Positions 54,640-61,228 of a stretch of 64,000 nucleotides of DNA are shown here, in pieces. The position numbers and the translations under genes are program-made. The notes under the pieces were generated by a model that saw only the letters and a program-made list of their open reading frames with translations, was not told the DNA's origin and did not search any database. The DNA comes from JAFGRU01 sp016934985 (lineage in GTDB: Bacteria > Desulfobacterota > Desulfuromonadia > Desulfuromonadales > JAAYDE01). The stretch spans positions 1,364,001 to 1,428,000 of the forward strand of contig CAXXJQ010000003.1 in the NCBI GenBank assembly GCA_963665045.2. The letters run 5' to 3'. Every line of letters starts with the position of its first letter. The stretch's first letter is position 1.

Positions 54640-55461
54640 ATGTGCAAGGTTCTGGAGGTTTCCCGAAGCGGTTATTATACTTGGGCAAAACGAGAGAAAT
54701 CATCCAGGCAGAAGGACTATGAAAAGTTGATTCCTATCGTTCAAAACGCCGACAAGGTCTCAAAAGGGACGTATGGGGCCAGGCGGATGGCCAAAGAGAT
54801 AGAAGCTCATGGAAGCCCCTGCGGACGCGGCAAAGCGGCAACGGTCATGAAACTGGCCAATGTTTCCGCGAAGCAAAAAAGAAAATTCAAAGTTACCACC
54901 GATAGCCGGCACACTTTGCCGATAGCACCGAACTTATTAAATCGAGAATTTTCGGTGAACGCACCGGACCAGGTCTATGTGTCAGACATCACCTATCTTT
55001 GGACCCAGGAAGGCTGGTTGTATCTGGCCGTGGTCCTGGATCTCTTTTCCCGTCAGGTTGTTGGGTGGTCCATGGATCAACGGATGGAACGCACCTTGGT
55101 CATGGATGCCTTGCGTATGGCGGCCTGGCAACGGAAACCGGTCCAGGGATTATTATTTCACTCAGACCGGGGGAGTCAGTACTGCAGCGCCGACTTTCAG
55201 GCCATGCTCGTGACATACGGGATGATCAGCAGCATGAGCCGGAAAGGGAATTGCTGGGACAATTCGGTTGCGGAAAGTTTTTTTGGCAGCCTGAAAACCG
55301 AACGGGTATTTTTCTCCAACTATAAAACCAGAGATGATGCCCGCAGGGATGTCATTGATTATATCGAAATGTTTTACAATAGCAGGAGGCGACATTCTTA
55401 TCTGGGATATGTCAGTCCGAGAGAATTTGAGGAAATACAGCGATTAAAAAAAGTGGCTTAA
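54640..55461 (+). CDS. IS3-family transposase OrfB (DDE integrase)
   Basis: A 273-residue catalytic subunit; the frame is open back to the slip site in OrfA, reading GLLRQRIGERYRLIDAEKK, so a fused OrfAB is expected. DDE residues: VSDITYLWT, FHSDRGSQY and CWDNSVAESFFGSLKTE. All intact. Group placement within IS3 family (IS3 or IS150-like) is not certain. Confidence 0.92.
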   Translation: MCKVLEVSRSGYYTWAKREKSSRQKDYEKLIPIVQNADKVSKGTYGARRMAKEIEAHGSPCGRGKAATVMKLANVSAKQKRKFKVTTDSRHTLPIAPNLLNREFSVNAPDQVYVSDITYLWTQEGWLYLAVVLDLFSRQVVGWSMDQRMERTLVMDALRMAAWQRKPVQGLLFHSDRGSQYCSADFQAMLVTYGMISSMSRKGNCWDNSVAESFFGSLKTERVFFSNYKTRDDARRDVIDYIEMFYNSRRRHSYLGYVSPREFEEIQRLKKVA

Positions 55462-55513
55462 TCAACTGTCCATTTTTACTTGACCACCTCAACGTTATGT
55501 CGCGACCATTTGT

Positions 55514-55843
55514 ATGAAAAAAATTAAAATCCCAACAATTGAAGATATCGAGCAACGTTATGTTGAGCTTCTAAAGCTTATAGAAGACAACCCCAAAGAA
55601 AAAATGCTCGTTCAAACAAAGGCAGGCGCTTTATGTCTGTCAATACACATGCGTGCTGCGCATCTTGAAAGACAACTTGATGGTGACCTTGAAAAGAAGA
55701 TGCTTCTACAGAAAACAGTAAATGATTTGAAAAATCTTGAGAAGTCACTGCCATTCAAGTCATTTTCGACTTCGGTTGAAGAAATAAAGGAATATCTTGT
55801 ACCGTCGTTTGAGCTTTTCAAAAGAACGCTAAAAAAGACATAA
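55514..55843 (+). CDS. Cassette 4: small helical protein, unrecognised
   Basis: A 109-residue soluble, charged, mainly helical protein (KKIKIPTIEDIEQRYVELLK; LVQTKAGALCLSIHMRAAHL). No membrane segment or known motif. Core GTTATGT at 55494 and R'' ACATAAC of attC 4 are complementary. The stop overlaps the R''. Confidence 0.65.
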   Translation: MKKIKIPTIEDIEQRYVELLKLIEDNPKEKMLVQTKAGALCLSIHMRAAHLERQLDGDLEKKMLLQKTVNDLKNLEKSLPFKSFSTSVEEIKEYLVPSFELFKRTLKKT

Positions 55844-55941
55844 CCATTCAATTAAGGCGGAGCGATTTCCTTGGGGCGCTTCTCGGAAAAGTCGCTACCA
55901 GTTTTACTTGAGCAGCGCGCCCGCTTATCTCAACGTTGGGC
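55838..55941 (+). repeat. attC site 4
   Basis: R'' ACATAAC (55838-55844) matches the core at 55494; R' GTTGGGC (55935-55941). Major type, AAGGCGG/CGCTT variant. Confidence 0.9.
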
Positions 55942-55949
55942 ATACAAAT

Positions 55950-56417
55950 ATGAAGTCATCAGCTCGAAACCCTGAAATGTGCAGACTATTTTTAATGAGA
56001 GCGAAAGAAGTTTTGTGCGATCACCCCCACATTTCTCATACTTGGTCGATAGATGACGATGAAGACCATTGTATTCTCGATATCCCCAAAAAATCAGATG
56101 CTGGTTTTGACATTACCGTCGAGGTTTTTCCTGATCAAATTGTTATTTCCGCAGATGGGCCACATTATCATTTGAACAATTACCAAAGTGTTGATGAGAC
56201 TGTAATGGCAGCACTGGGTCTTGTTCGTGACATGCTTAGCAATGGCATGAGAGTTATAGAGTACACAAGAAACGGTAAACCATTTAAGTGGGAGCTTCAG
56301 TCTTTTCAAAATGGAAGATGGGTTAATGAAGAAACGACTGGAATGCTAAGTTTCAATTTTTGGGGGAAGAAAGGTTCACGTATTTTCCAAAATGACGTGC
56401 TACCTAACAGGCTATGA
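55950..56417 (+). CDS. Cassette 5: unrecognised soluble protein
   Basis: About 155 residues from the ATG at 55950; the open frame extends upstream into attC 4 and is rejected. Acidic stretch TWSIDDDEDHCILDIP and a C-terminal half rich in aromatic residues (GKPFKWELQSFQNGRW). Probably alpha/beta, cytoplasmic, no family recognised. The R'' lies 8 bases past the stop. Confidence 0.65.
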   Translation: MKSSARNPEMCRLFLMRAKEVLCDHPHISHTWSIDDDEDHCILDIPKKSDAGFDITVEVFPDQIVISADGPHYHLNNYQSVDETVMAALGLVRDMLSNGMRVIEYTRNGKPFKWELQSFQNGRWVNEETTGMLSFNFWGKKGSRIFQNDVLPNRL

Positions 56418-56425
56418 GAGCGGGT

Positions 56426-56527
56426 GCCCAACCAGCCAATAAACCGGAGCGATTTCCTCGGCGCGCTTCTCGAAAAAGCCGCTGCCAGTTTTACCTGAGC
56501 CACGCGCCCGGTTATCACAAACGTTAG
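56426..56527 (+). repeat. attC site 5
   Basis: R'' GCCCAAC (56426-56432) complements the cassette 5 core GTTGGGC at 55935; R' GTTAGAT (56521-56527). Major type. Confidence 0.9.
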
Positions 56528-56546
56528 ATTTTAAAAAATAATAGAA

Positions 56547-57023
56547 ATGCCGATCTATCTTGAACTATTAATAAAACCAAAAAAATTTCTTGAAGTATTA
56601 CCTTCAGAAAAAATCACTACTGCTTCATTGGCAATCATTTTGCTTCTTTGGGCAAATAGCATTGTTCAAAGTTTGGTAGTATTAAAAGAATACACATTCA
56701 ATGTAACTCTTATTTTTCAAGAACTTACAATCCTAATTTTTGGCATCATTGTATTTTCATTTATATTATCAATGGGTTGTAAAGTTTCTAAAAACAGAAT
56801 CTCTTTTAATCAAATTGTAAATATTATCTGTTTTAGTCAAATACCACGCTTGTATTTTATAACATTATTCACGCTTCTTTATTTAGTATTTCCAAAAGTT
56901 TTAGAAATGAAAATGTATAACAAAAGCACCAACATAATAGTTTTAGTATTAACAATTTACTCTGTAATTTTAACAACATACGGCATTGCAATTAATGTAC
57001 GTAAAAATAAAAAAACAATCTAA
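56547..57023 (+). CDS. Cassette 6: multi-pass membrane protein, Yip1-like
   Basis: A 158-residue protein with about five membrane segments and very AT-rich DNA, unlike the core genome. The N-terminal PKKFLEVLPSEK before the first segment and the general layout resemble small Yip1-domain proteins; this is only a resemblance. The stop codon overlaps attC 6. The A-T bias and its different attC point to a distant origin. Confidence 0.65.
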   Translation: MPIYLELLIKPKKFLEVLPSEKITTASLAIILLLWANSIVQSLVVLKEYTFNVTLIFQELTILIFGIIVFSFILSMGCKVSKNRISFNQIVNIICFSQIPRLYFITLFTLLYLVFPKVLEMKMYNKSTNIIVLVLTIYSVILTTYGIAINVRKNKKTI

Positions 57024-57098
57024 CCAAACGGTTAACACCGCTCCACTGCGTTCCGCTCGGACGCGCGTGCTCGCGCGCCGGTTACCTCAACGTTAGAT
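57018..57098 (+). repeat. attC site 6 (short, divergent type)
   Basis: R'' ATCTAAC (57018-57024) complements GTTAGAT at 56521; R' GTTAGAT (57092-57098). Only 81 bases, with its own inner sequence (AACGGTTAACACCGCTCCAC), unlike the array's major type. Confidence 0.85.
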
Positions 57099-57113
57099 TT
57101 AATATTCAAATAT

Positions 57114-57458
57114 ATGTACGGAAAATTAATACAGAATAATCGCAGTAATGGTGATAATCTTTTAGGGTTCTTAATTGATACAGAACACTATTTAGAAGAT
57201 TCTGAATATTTTTCAAAGGTAAAAGTTAAAACCACTTCAGAATTAGACTCTTTGATAGTTGCGACATGTATCTATGAAAAAAAAATTCCACATGAAAAAG
57301 TTGTTTCGGAATTATCTAATATTTGGATAAATTATTTAAGATATAATGAATTTGAAAAACACAAAATAGAATTCGAAAATAGTTCTATAGTACTATTTTT
57401 TTGCACTATTTCAGGGTCGCTTGGAGTAACCGGTAAAATAATAGCAACAGCAATCTAA
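57114..57458 (+). CDS. Cassette 7: unrecognised protein from AT-rich cassette
   Basis: A 114-residue protein (YGKLIQNNRSNGDNLLGFLI) with a hydrophobic C-terminal stretch (IVLFFCTISGSLGVTGKIIA) that could be a tail membrane segment. The DNA is very AT-rich. The stop overlaps the R'' of attC 7. No family recognised. Confidence 0.6.
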   Translation: MYGKLIQNNRSNGDNLLGFLIDTEHYLEDSEYFSKVKVKTTSELDSLIVATCIYEKKIPHEKVVSELSNIWINYLRYNEFEKHKIEFENSSIVLFFCTISGSLGVTGKIIATAI

Positions 57459-57581
57459 CCAGTCACTCCAGTGGATTTGCGGAGGTCGGCGATATTTTCA
57501 AGTGAAGGTATGCTAAATATCTCTGATATAAAACGAAAATTGTAGCTTTTAATCCGCAAACCACTGAGTTCAACGTTATGT
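57453..57581 (+). repeat. attC site 7 (long, divergent type)
   Basis: R'' ATCTAAC (57453-57459) complements GTTAGAT at 57092; R' GTTATGT (57575-57581). About 129 bases. Outer arms CCAGTGGATTTGCGGA and TCCGCAAACCACTG pair well; the middle is AT-rich and unlike other sites. Confidence 0.85.
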
Positions 57582-57591
57582 GTTCTTTTGC

Positions 57592-57886
57592 AAATAGAGC
57601 CTATAAAGGGGGGCGCTCTGTGCCATCCCGTCAACTCTCAAAGCCCATTTGGGCGGAAAGGAGTAGCACCATGAGTAAGATTATTTCTTACTTTATGACG
57701 GGGGGCGCTCATTTGGACTGGTCGCTATCAATAATGTCTTGGCTTGATGAACGGCACTAACCACCCAGGATTTTAGCCAAGGCTTTTATTGGGCCTTCCT
57801 GTTTCAAATGCTCTCGTAAGAGGGTCAGCCGGGGGTAAGCTGGTTACTTTCTACCCGGCTGGCGCCTCCTTTTATAGGCTTTATTT
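57592..57886. other. Cassette 8: structured insert bounded by inverted repeats
   Basis: The content of cassette 8 is bracketed by an imperfect inverted repeat of about 25 bases: AAATAGAGCCTATAAA at 57592-57607 continuing to 57616, and its complement at 57861-57886. Inside are hairpins GCCC/GGGC (57642-57653), AAGGC/GCCTT (57779-57796), CTCT/AGAG (57811-57822) and CAGCCGGG/CCCGGCTG (57836-57862 region), plus an exact 11-base direct repeat GGGGGGCGCTC (57608-57618, 57700-57710). It could encode a folded RNA or be a miniature mobile element. No known RNA family recognised. Confidence 0.5.
57671..57760 (+). CDS. Cassette 8: possible 29-residue peptide
   Basis: An ATG at 57671 lies 8 bases after an AAAGGAG ribosome site and opens 29 codons (MSKIISYFMTGGAHLDW onward, ending SWLDERH) to TAA at 57758-57760. 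The strong ribosome site is the main support. The frame is also open upstream to 57578 without a good start. Could be a real micropeptide, a leader, or chance. Confidence 0.35.
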   Translation: MSKIISYFMTGGAHLDWSLSIMSWLDERH

Positions 57887-57909
57887 ATCAAAGAACTTCA
57901 CGTTGTGAC

Positions 57910-58013
57910 ACATAACCAGTTCACTCAAGCGGCGCGAATAACACGGGGCGTGTTTCGATAATCTCGCTGCTTCTCCGCGTTAGCAGCGCGCCCGCTTAGT
58001 TCAATCGTTAGAT
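57910..58013 (+). repeat. attC site 8
   Basis: R'' ACATAAC (57910-57916) complements GTTATGT at 57575; R' GTTAGAT (58007-58013). Major family, variant with CTCCGCGTTAGCAGCGCGCC in the right arm, shared with attC 13. A core-like GTTGTGA precedes it at 57902. Confidence 0.88.
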
Positions 58014-58275
58014 GAAGAAAATAATTGCTCAATACATAATTGCTCTCAAGGAAGCTGCTGAGAATACTCATCGTGCCGAAGATAGGCCAATATATCAGCT
58101 ATATCTGGCAGATGCTGCATATCTTCTTGCTTTGGCTGAAATTGAAGCGTCCTTTGAGGTGCTTTCTGAAGCTGTTAATAGTCATGAGCGTTTGTGGGGT
58201 CATACCTGGCTTGTTGATGATGTTTTTAAAGGTCCAAGCAAGGCTTGGCAGGTTGTTAAAGATTGCCTTACTTAA
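58012..58275 (+). CDS. Cassette 9: small helical protein, unrecognised
   Basis: An 87-residue soluble, mainly helical protein whose ATG is part of the recombination core (GTTAGATGAAG), so no ribosome site is possible within the cassette. Contains IAQYIIALKEAAENTHRAED and a C-terminal KAWQVVKDCLT. No known family. Translation may be leaderless or depend on sequence from the preceding attC. Confidence 0.6.
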   Translation: MKKIIAQYIIALKEAAENTHRAEDRPIYQLYLADAAYLLALAEIEASFEVLSEAVNSHERLWGHTWLVDDVFKGPSKAWQVVKDCLT

Positions 58276-58282
58276 AACCAAC

Positions 58283-58385
58283 ATCTAACCATTTTATCAA
58301 CCGGAGCGATTTCCTCGGTGCGCTTCTCGAAAAGGTCTCTGCCAGTTTTGCCTGAGCCACGCGCCCGGTTATCGCGACGTTAGCC
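58283..58385 (+). repeat. attC site 9
   Basis: R'' ATCTAAC (58283-58289) complements GTTAGAT at 58007; R' GTTAGCC (58379-58385). Major type. Confidence 0.9.
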
Positions 58386-58400
58386 AGCAATCGGTCTCCT

Positions 58401-58670
58401 ATGGGTCCTAAAAGAAAATTGTGGTTTATGATCTTTTTCTTGTCAGGTGTTTTTGTAAGCTTTATTGATCGTGCCTACTACACAATGGTTTTTCTGCCCA
58501 AGTATCATGGGTCTTTTGGAAATGCTGCCAAAAAGGTAGTTGATGTTGAAGGCTTTCTTGCTTTTATCAAAACAGTACCAGGTGGGCTTCTGTTCTTTCT
58601 TACTATTTTCTTGCTATTGGGTGCAGGTATTTGTGTGTTTCTACCTGCTTCGGAAAAAAATAATGGCTAA
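58401..58670 (+). CDS. Cassette 10: two-segment membrane protein, unrecognised
   Basis: An 89-residue protein with two membrane segments (about 8-30 and 58-82), the loop between them carrying VFLPKYHGSFGNAAKKVVDV. No domain recognised. Cassette core GTTAGCC and R'' GGCTAAC agree; the stop overlaps the R''. Confidence 0.65.
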   Translation: MGPKRKLWFMIFFLSGVFVSFIDRAYYTMVFLPKYHGSFGNAAKKVVDVEGFLAFIKTVPGGLLFFLTIFLLLGAGICVFLPASEKNNG

Positions 58671-58767
58671 CCACAAAATAAACCGGAGCGATTTCCTCGG
58701 CGCGCTTCTCGAAAAGCTCGCTGCTAGTTTTACCTGAGCCACGCGCCCGGTTATCGCAACGTTAGAA
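58665..58767 (+). repeat. attC site 10
   Basis: R'' GGCTAAC (58665-58671) complements GTTAGCC at 58379; R' GTTAGAA (58761-58767). Major type. Confidence 0.9.
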
Positions 58768-58799
58768 TGAGGGCAAAGAAAATTCTGAGGGCATTTTGA
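58767..58799 (+). CDS. Cassette 11: possible 10-residue leader peptide
   Basis: ATG at 58767 opens MRAKKILRAF and its TGA (58797-58799) overlaps the TTG start of the main gene as TTGA. Such an overlap could couple translation of the downstream gene. Too short to be sure it is used. Confidence 0.25.
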   Translation: MRAKKILRAF

Positions 58800-59227
58800 A
58801 AAAAACCATTCTCACTATTTGCATAATTTTTTTAGTAGCTGCCTCTGCAATTTTTTCCTATAAGCTCGGGGTATCTCACGGCTTCGGCATTGGCTACGCT
58901 TACGAGTCAACTCATTCAGCCCCGTTGCGTGGGGTCGAAACTGTTACCGCATTGGAAAACCTGCGTGCTGGAAAAATTGAAAAGGCAATAAAATCACTAG
59001 AAATGTCATTAGACGGTTCCATCATGGTTTACTATTCCGGCACAAGTGACTTTGAGCCTCCAGAGCCCTATTTATCAATGTTTCCAAACAATAAAGAATC
59101 AGAAAGAAAAATCATGGTTCGGGTAGCAAAATACCGAAAAGAGAACCCTTCACCAATTCAAGAACCGCAGGTTAAAAACACTGTCGATAGTGCCATTAAA
59201 TACTTTCTACAGAAAAATGATTTCTAA
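58796..59227 (+). CDS. Cassette 11: anchored periplasmic protein, unrecognised
   Basis: A 143-residue protein starting at TTG (58796) behind GAGGG. It has an N-terminal membrane anchor or signal (KTILTICIIFLVAASAIFSY) and a Gly-rich SHGFGIGYAYEST stretch, then a helical region (ENLRAGKIEKAIKSLEMSLD) resembling one TPR pair. Same general plan as cassettes 1 and 2. Function unknown. Confidence 0.65.
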   Translation: MKKTILTICIIFLVAASAIFSYKLGVSHGFGIGYAYESTHSAPLRGVETVTALENLRAGKIEKAIKSLEMSLDGSIMVYYSGTSDFEPPEPYLSMFPNNKESERKIMVRVAKYRKENPSPIQEPQVKNTVDSAIKYFLQKNDF

Positions 59228-59324
59228 CCATTTGATCAACCGGAGCGATTTCCTCGGCGGCCTTCTCGAAAAGCTCGCTGCCAGTTTTACCTGAGCCACG
59301 CGCCCGGTTATCGCAACGTTGGGC
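59222..59324 (+). repeat. attC site 11
   Basis: R'' TTCTAAC (59222-59228) complements GTTAGAA at 58761; R' GTTGGGC (59318-59324). Major type. Confidence 0.9.
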
Positions 59325-59345
59325 AGCCAGCTTGACTATTACTTT

Positions 59346-59621
59346 ATGAAAAAAGAAGATTGGTTTTGCGAAAACTGCGGTGAAAAAAAGAAGCTGTTTT
59401 TGGTTAAAAAACCATTTCAACTTTTTTTATCTATATTTTTTATATTCACTACAATGCTCCTCGCAAAATTCATTGAGAACACAACAGTGAGGTTTTGTTT
59501 CCTTTTTTTGGGTGTTCCTTTGTTTGCCACTCTTGGTGCCGCGCTTATCAGAATCCGGTGTTTAAACTGTGAGCCTGAGTGGGTAGAAAAAATGTGGACC
59601 AAGACTTCTCACAAAAAATGA
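59346..59621 (+). CDS. Cassette 12: zinc-ribbon membrane protein
   Basis: About 91 residues from the ATG at 59346 (KKEDWFCENCGEKKKLFLVK). The N-terminal CENC pair, two membrane segments (about 25-65) and a later RCLNCEPEW pair suggest a zinc ribbon split by a membrane hairpin. It is not closely similar to the family in cassettes 13 and 16, but shares the plan of a cysteine ribbon plus membrane pair. Function unknown. Confidence 0.65.
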   Translation: MKKEDWFCENCGEKKKLFLVKKPFQLFLSIFFIFTTMLLAKFIENTTVRFCFLFLGVPLFATLGAALIRIRCLNCEPEWVEKMWTKTSHKK

Positions 59622-59625
59622 AAAT

Positions 59626-59729
59626 GCCCAACCAGTTCACTCAAGCGGACGGAATTACTCGCCCGGTTTCCTTTAAATGCGGTGCTGCCCTACAGCGCAC
59701 AGCGCCGCCGCTTAGCTCAAACGTTATGA
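59626..59729 (+). repeat. attC site 12
   Basis: R'' GCCCAAC (59626-59632) complements GTTGGGC at 59318; R' GTTATGA (59723-59729). Outer arms like the major type (CAGTTCACTCAAGCGG), inner loop different. Confidence 0.88.
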
Positions 59730-59741
59730 GACAGTTAGCAA

Positions 59742-60041
59742 ATGACAATAAGAGAGAAATTAAATGATAAATCAAGAAAATTGACTACCCTTTTAAAGGT
59801 ATCTTGGGGATTTTTATTTTTTTCAATTATCCTTGCTTTATTGTTTTCTTGTCGAAACAGCTTTTTTAAATATCTTCCTTTTCTTTTATCTTTGTTCGTA
59901 TTTGCTGTTACAGGGTATTCTAACTTAGGAATACGTTGCCCTAATTGCAAAAGTTCTATTGGTAGGCTATGGGACAGCTCAATTGACAAACCTATAAATT
60001 TTTGTCCCTACTGTAAAATTGATTTTAATTCAGAAATATAG
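59742..60041 (+). CDS. Cassette 13, first gene: MTIR-zinc ribbon membrane protein
   Basis: A 99-residue protein: N-terminal MTIREKLNDKSRK, two membrane segments (about 18-58), then a C-terminal four-cysteine ribbon IRCPNCKSSIG ... FCPYCKIDFNSEI. Paralogous to the next gene and to cassette 16. The cysteine pairs strongly suggest bound zinc facing the cytoplasm. No function known to me. No ribosome site is obvious; the ATG is 13 bases past the recombination core. Confidence 0.75.
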   Translation: MTIREKLNDKSRKLTTLLKVSWGFLFFSIILALLFSCRNSFFKYLPFLLSLFVFAVTGYSNLGIRCPNCKSSIGRLWDSSIDKPINFCPYCKIDFNSEI

Positions 60042-60062
60042 ATTAAATTAAATTCTTTAAAA

Positions 60063-60368
60063 ATGACAATAAGAGAGAATTTAAACAAAATTTACAAGAA
60101 AAACGTTATCATCGGGATGTCATCTTTGGCATCTTGTGTTTTTTCAGGCCTAGTTTTAAGTAAAAATTATTATATATTTTTGCCTCTTTTAATTGCTTCG
60201 ACAGTGATGTTTTCAAGATCCATATCATATGGGTTAGCCATTCGGTGTCCGAAATGTCAAAAGGCTATTGGTAAAATGCTAGATGAGACAAAAGGGCAAT
60301 TTTTTCAAATACCAGAAAACATTAAATGTTGCCCTTTTTGTGGCGTTGATTTTGATTCGGAAATTTAG
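60063..60368 (+). CDS. Cassette 13, second gene: MTIR-zinc ribbon membrane protein
   Basis: A 101-residue paralogue 21 bases after the first: MTIRENLNKIYKKN, two membrane segments (about 15-60), IRCPKCQKAIGKMLDE and CCPFCGVDFDSEI. Closer to cassette 16 than to its neighbour in the C-terminal half (FQIPEN, GVDFDSEI). Two genes in one cassette is uncommon and suggests capture of an existing pair or duplication. Confidence 0.75.
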   Translation: MTIRENLNKIYKKNVIIGMSSLASCVFSGLVLSKNYYIFLPLLIASTVMFSRSISYGLAIRCPKCQKAIGKMLDETKGQFFQIPENIKCCPFCGVDFDSEI

Positions 60369-60425
60369 TCTCAATCGTTTTCTGGGCCACATTTAGTGGG
60401 GTTGATTTTCAAACCATAAAAGAGT

Positions 60426-60529
60426 TCATAACCAGTTCACTCAATCGGAGCGAATAACACTGGGCGTTTCTCGATAATCTCGCTGCTTCTCCGCGTTAGC
60501 AGCGCGCCCGCTTAGCTCAGTCGTTATGA
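60426..60529 (+). repeat. attC site 13
   Basis: R'' TCATAAC (60426-60432) complements GTTATGA at 59723, so both genes form one cassette; R' GTTATGA (60523-60529). Right arm as in attC 8. Confidence 0.9.
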
Positions 60530-60543
60530 GGCAAAAGGGTTTT

Positions 60544-60966
60544 ATGAAAAAATTTGTTCTGATCTTTATCGTCCTCATTGGCTCCTACACTCTTCTACGG
60601 AACAATGTTTTTAGATTGCCAGACCAGTTCATATGGAGCACAAGCCCAAATTATTTCTTTAAGGTATTTCTTCCCTTTTTTATGCTTATTTCTTCAGTAT
60701 TTGCGTTTTTTAAAAAAAGTAAGCTCACATATTTCTATTTGGCTGTTATAGCTATGGTTATCGATGCTTTTTACCGCATAGCAATGCTCGTTGAACACCT
60801 AAAATACAAAGATATTCCCCCACCGCCATTTACCCCAGGCACAATAAGAGTTGTTAAGAATTTTTGGCCCTCACATATCATGCTGTTTGTAGAGGTGATA
60901 CTAATATTAATGGTTTTGAGGCTATTTATTGTTGAAAAACAGTCACTTTTTAAATCCAGCTCATAA
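60544..60966 (+). CDS. Cassette 14: multi-pass membrane protein, unrecognised
   Basis: About 140 residues from the ATG at 60544 (AAAGGG upstream); an ATG at 60526 lies in the recombination core and would add six residues. Four membrane segments, with a proline-rich loop (KDIPPPPFTPGTIRVV) before the last. The stop overlaps the R''. No family recognised. Confidence 0.65.
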   Translation: MKKFVLIFIVLIGSYTLLRNNVFRLPDQFIWSTSPNYFFKVFLPFFMLISSVFAFFKKSKLTYFYLAVIAMVIDAFYRIAMLVEHLKYKDIPPPPFTPGTIRVVKNFWPSHIMLFVEVILILMVLRLFIVEKQSLFKSSS

Positions 60967-61021
60967 CGAATAAGGATAGATAGCGCGAGGCACGAGCCGC
61001 GATCTTATCCTGTGGTTGGAC
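60961..61021 (+). repeat. attC site 14 (short type)
   Basis: R'' TCATAAC (60961-60967) complements GTTATGA at 60523; R' GTTGGAC (61015-61021). Only 61 bases: arms AGGATAGATAGCGCG and CGCGATCTTATCCT pair almost fully. Similar in left arm to attC 16. Confidence 0.8.
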
Positions 61022-61228
61022 AAGCCCGGCGACACTACTTATATAAGCAAATATCTTTTTTTTGATTAGGATGAAACAGAGTACAGAGGATCCGGGCTCC
61101 ATATCCAGGGCGAACGGGAGCCTTTCACCTTTTGGCGGCTAAAAAGAGAGATTAACAGGGGTGTTCATAAAACCTTCAAATCCTCCTCTGTTAAAAGGTT
61201 GTGGCCAGGCGAGCCTGTGAGGCCCCTT

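Larger units (their letters stand above)
54233..55491 (+). mobile_element. IS3-family insertion sequence placed in the attC 3 core
   Basis: About 1259 bases. Inverted repeats TGAAGTGGTAAAAAAGAGTG (left) and TGAGGTGGTCAAGTAAAAAT (right, reverse strand). A 3-base target duplication ACG (54230-54232 and 55492-55494) flanks it. Before insertion the target read CAACGTTATG, so the element split the recombination core next to the integrase cut point. Carries OrfA and OrfB. Confidence 0.92.

Noticed and set aside
57592..57886. Cassette 8 as a group IIC intron
   Set aside because: Lacks the intron start and domain V sequence and encodes no reverse transcriptase.
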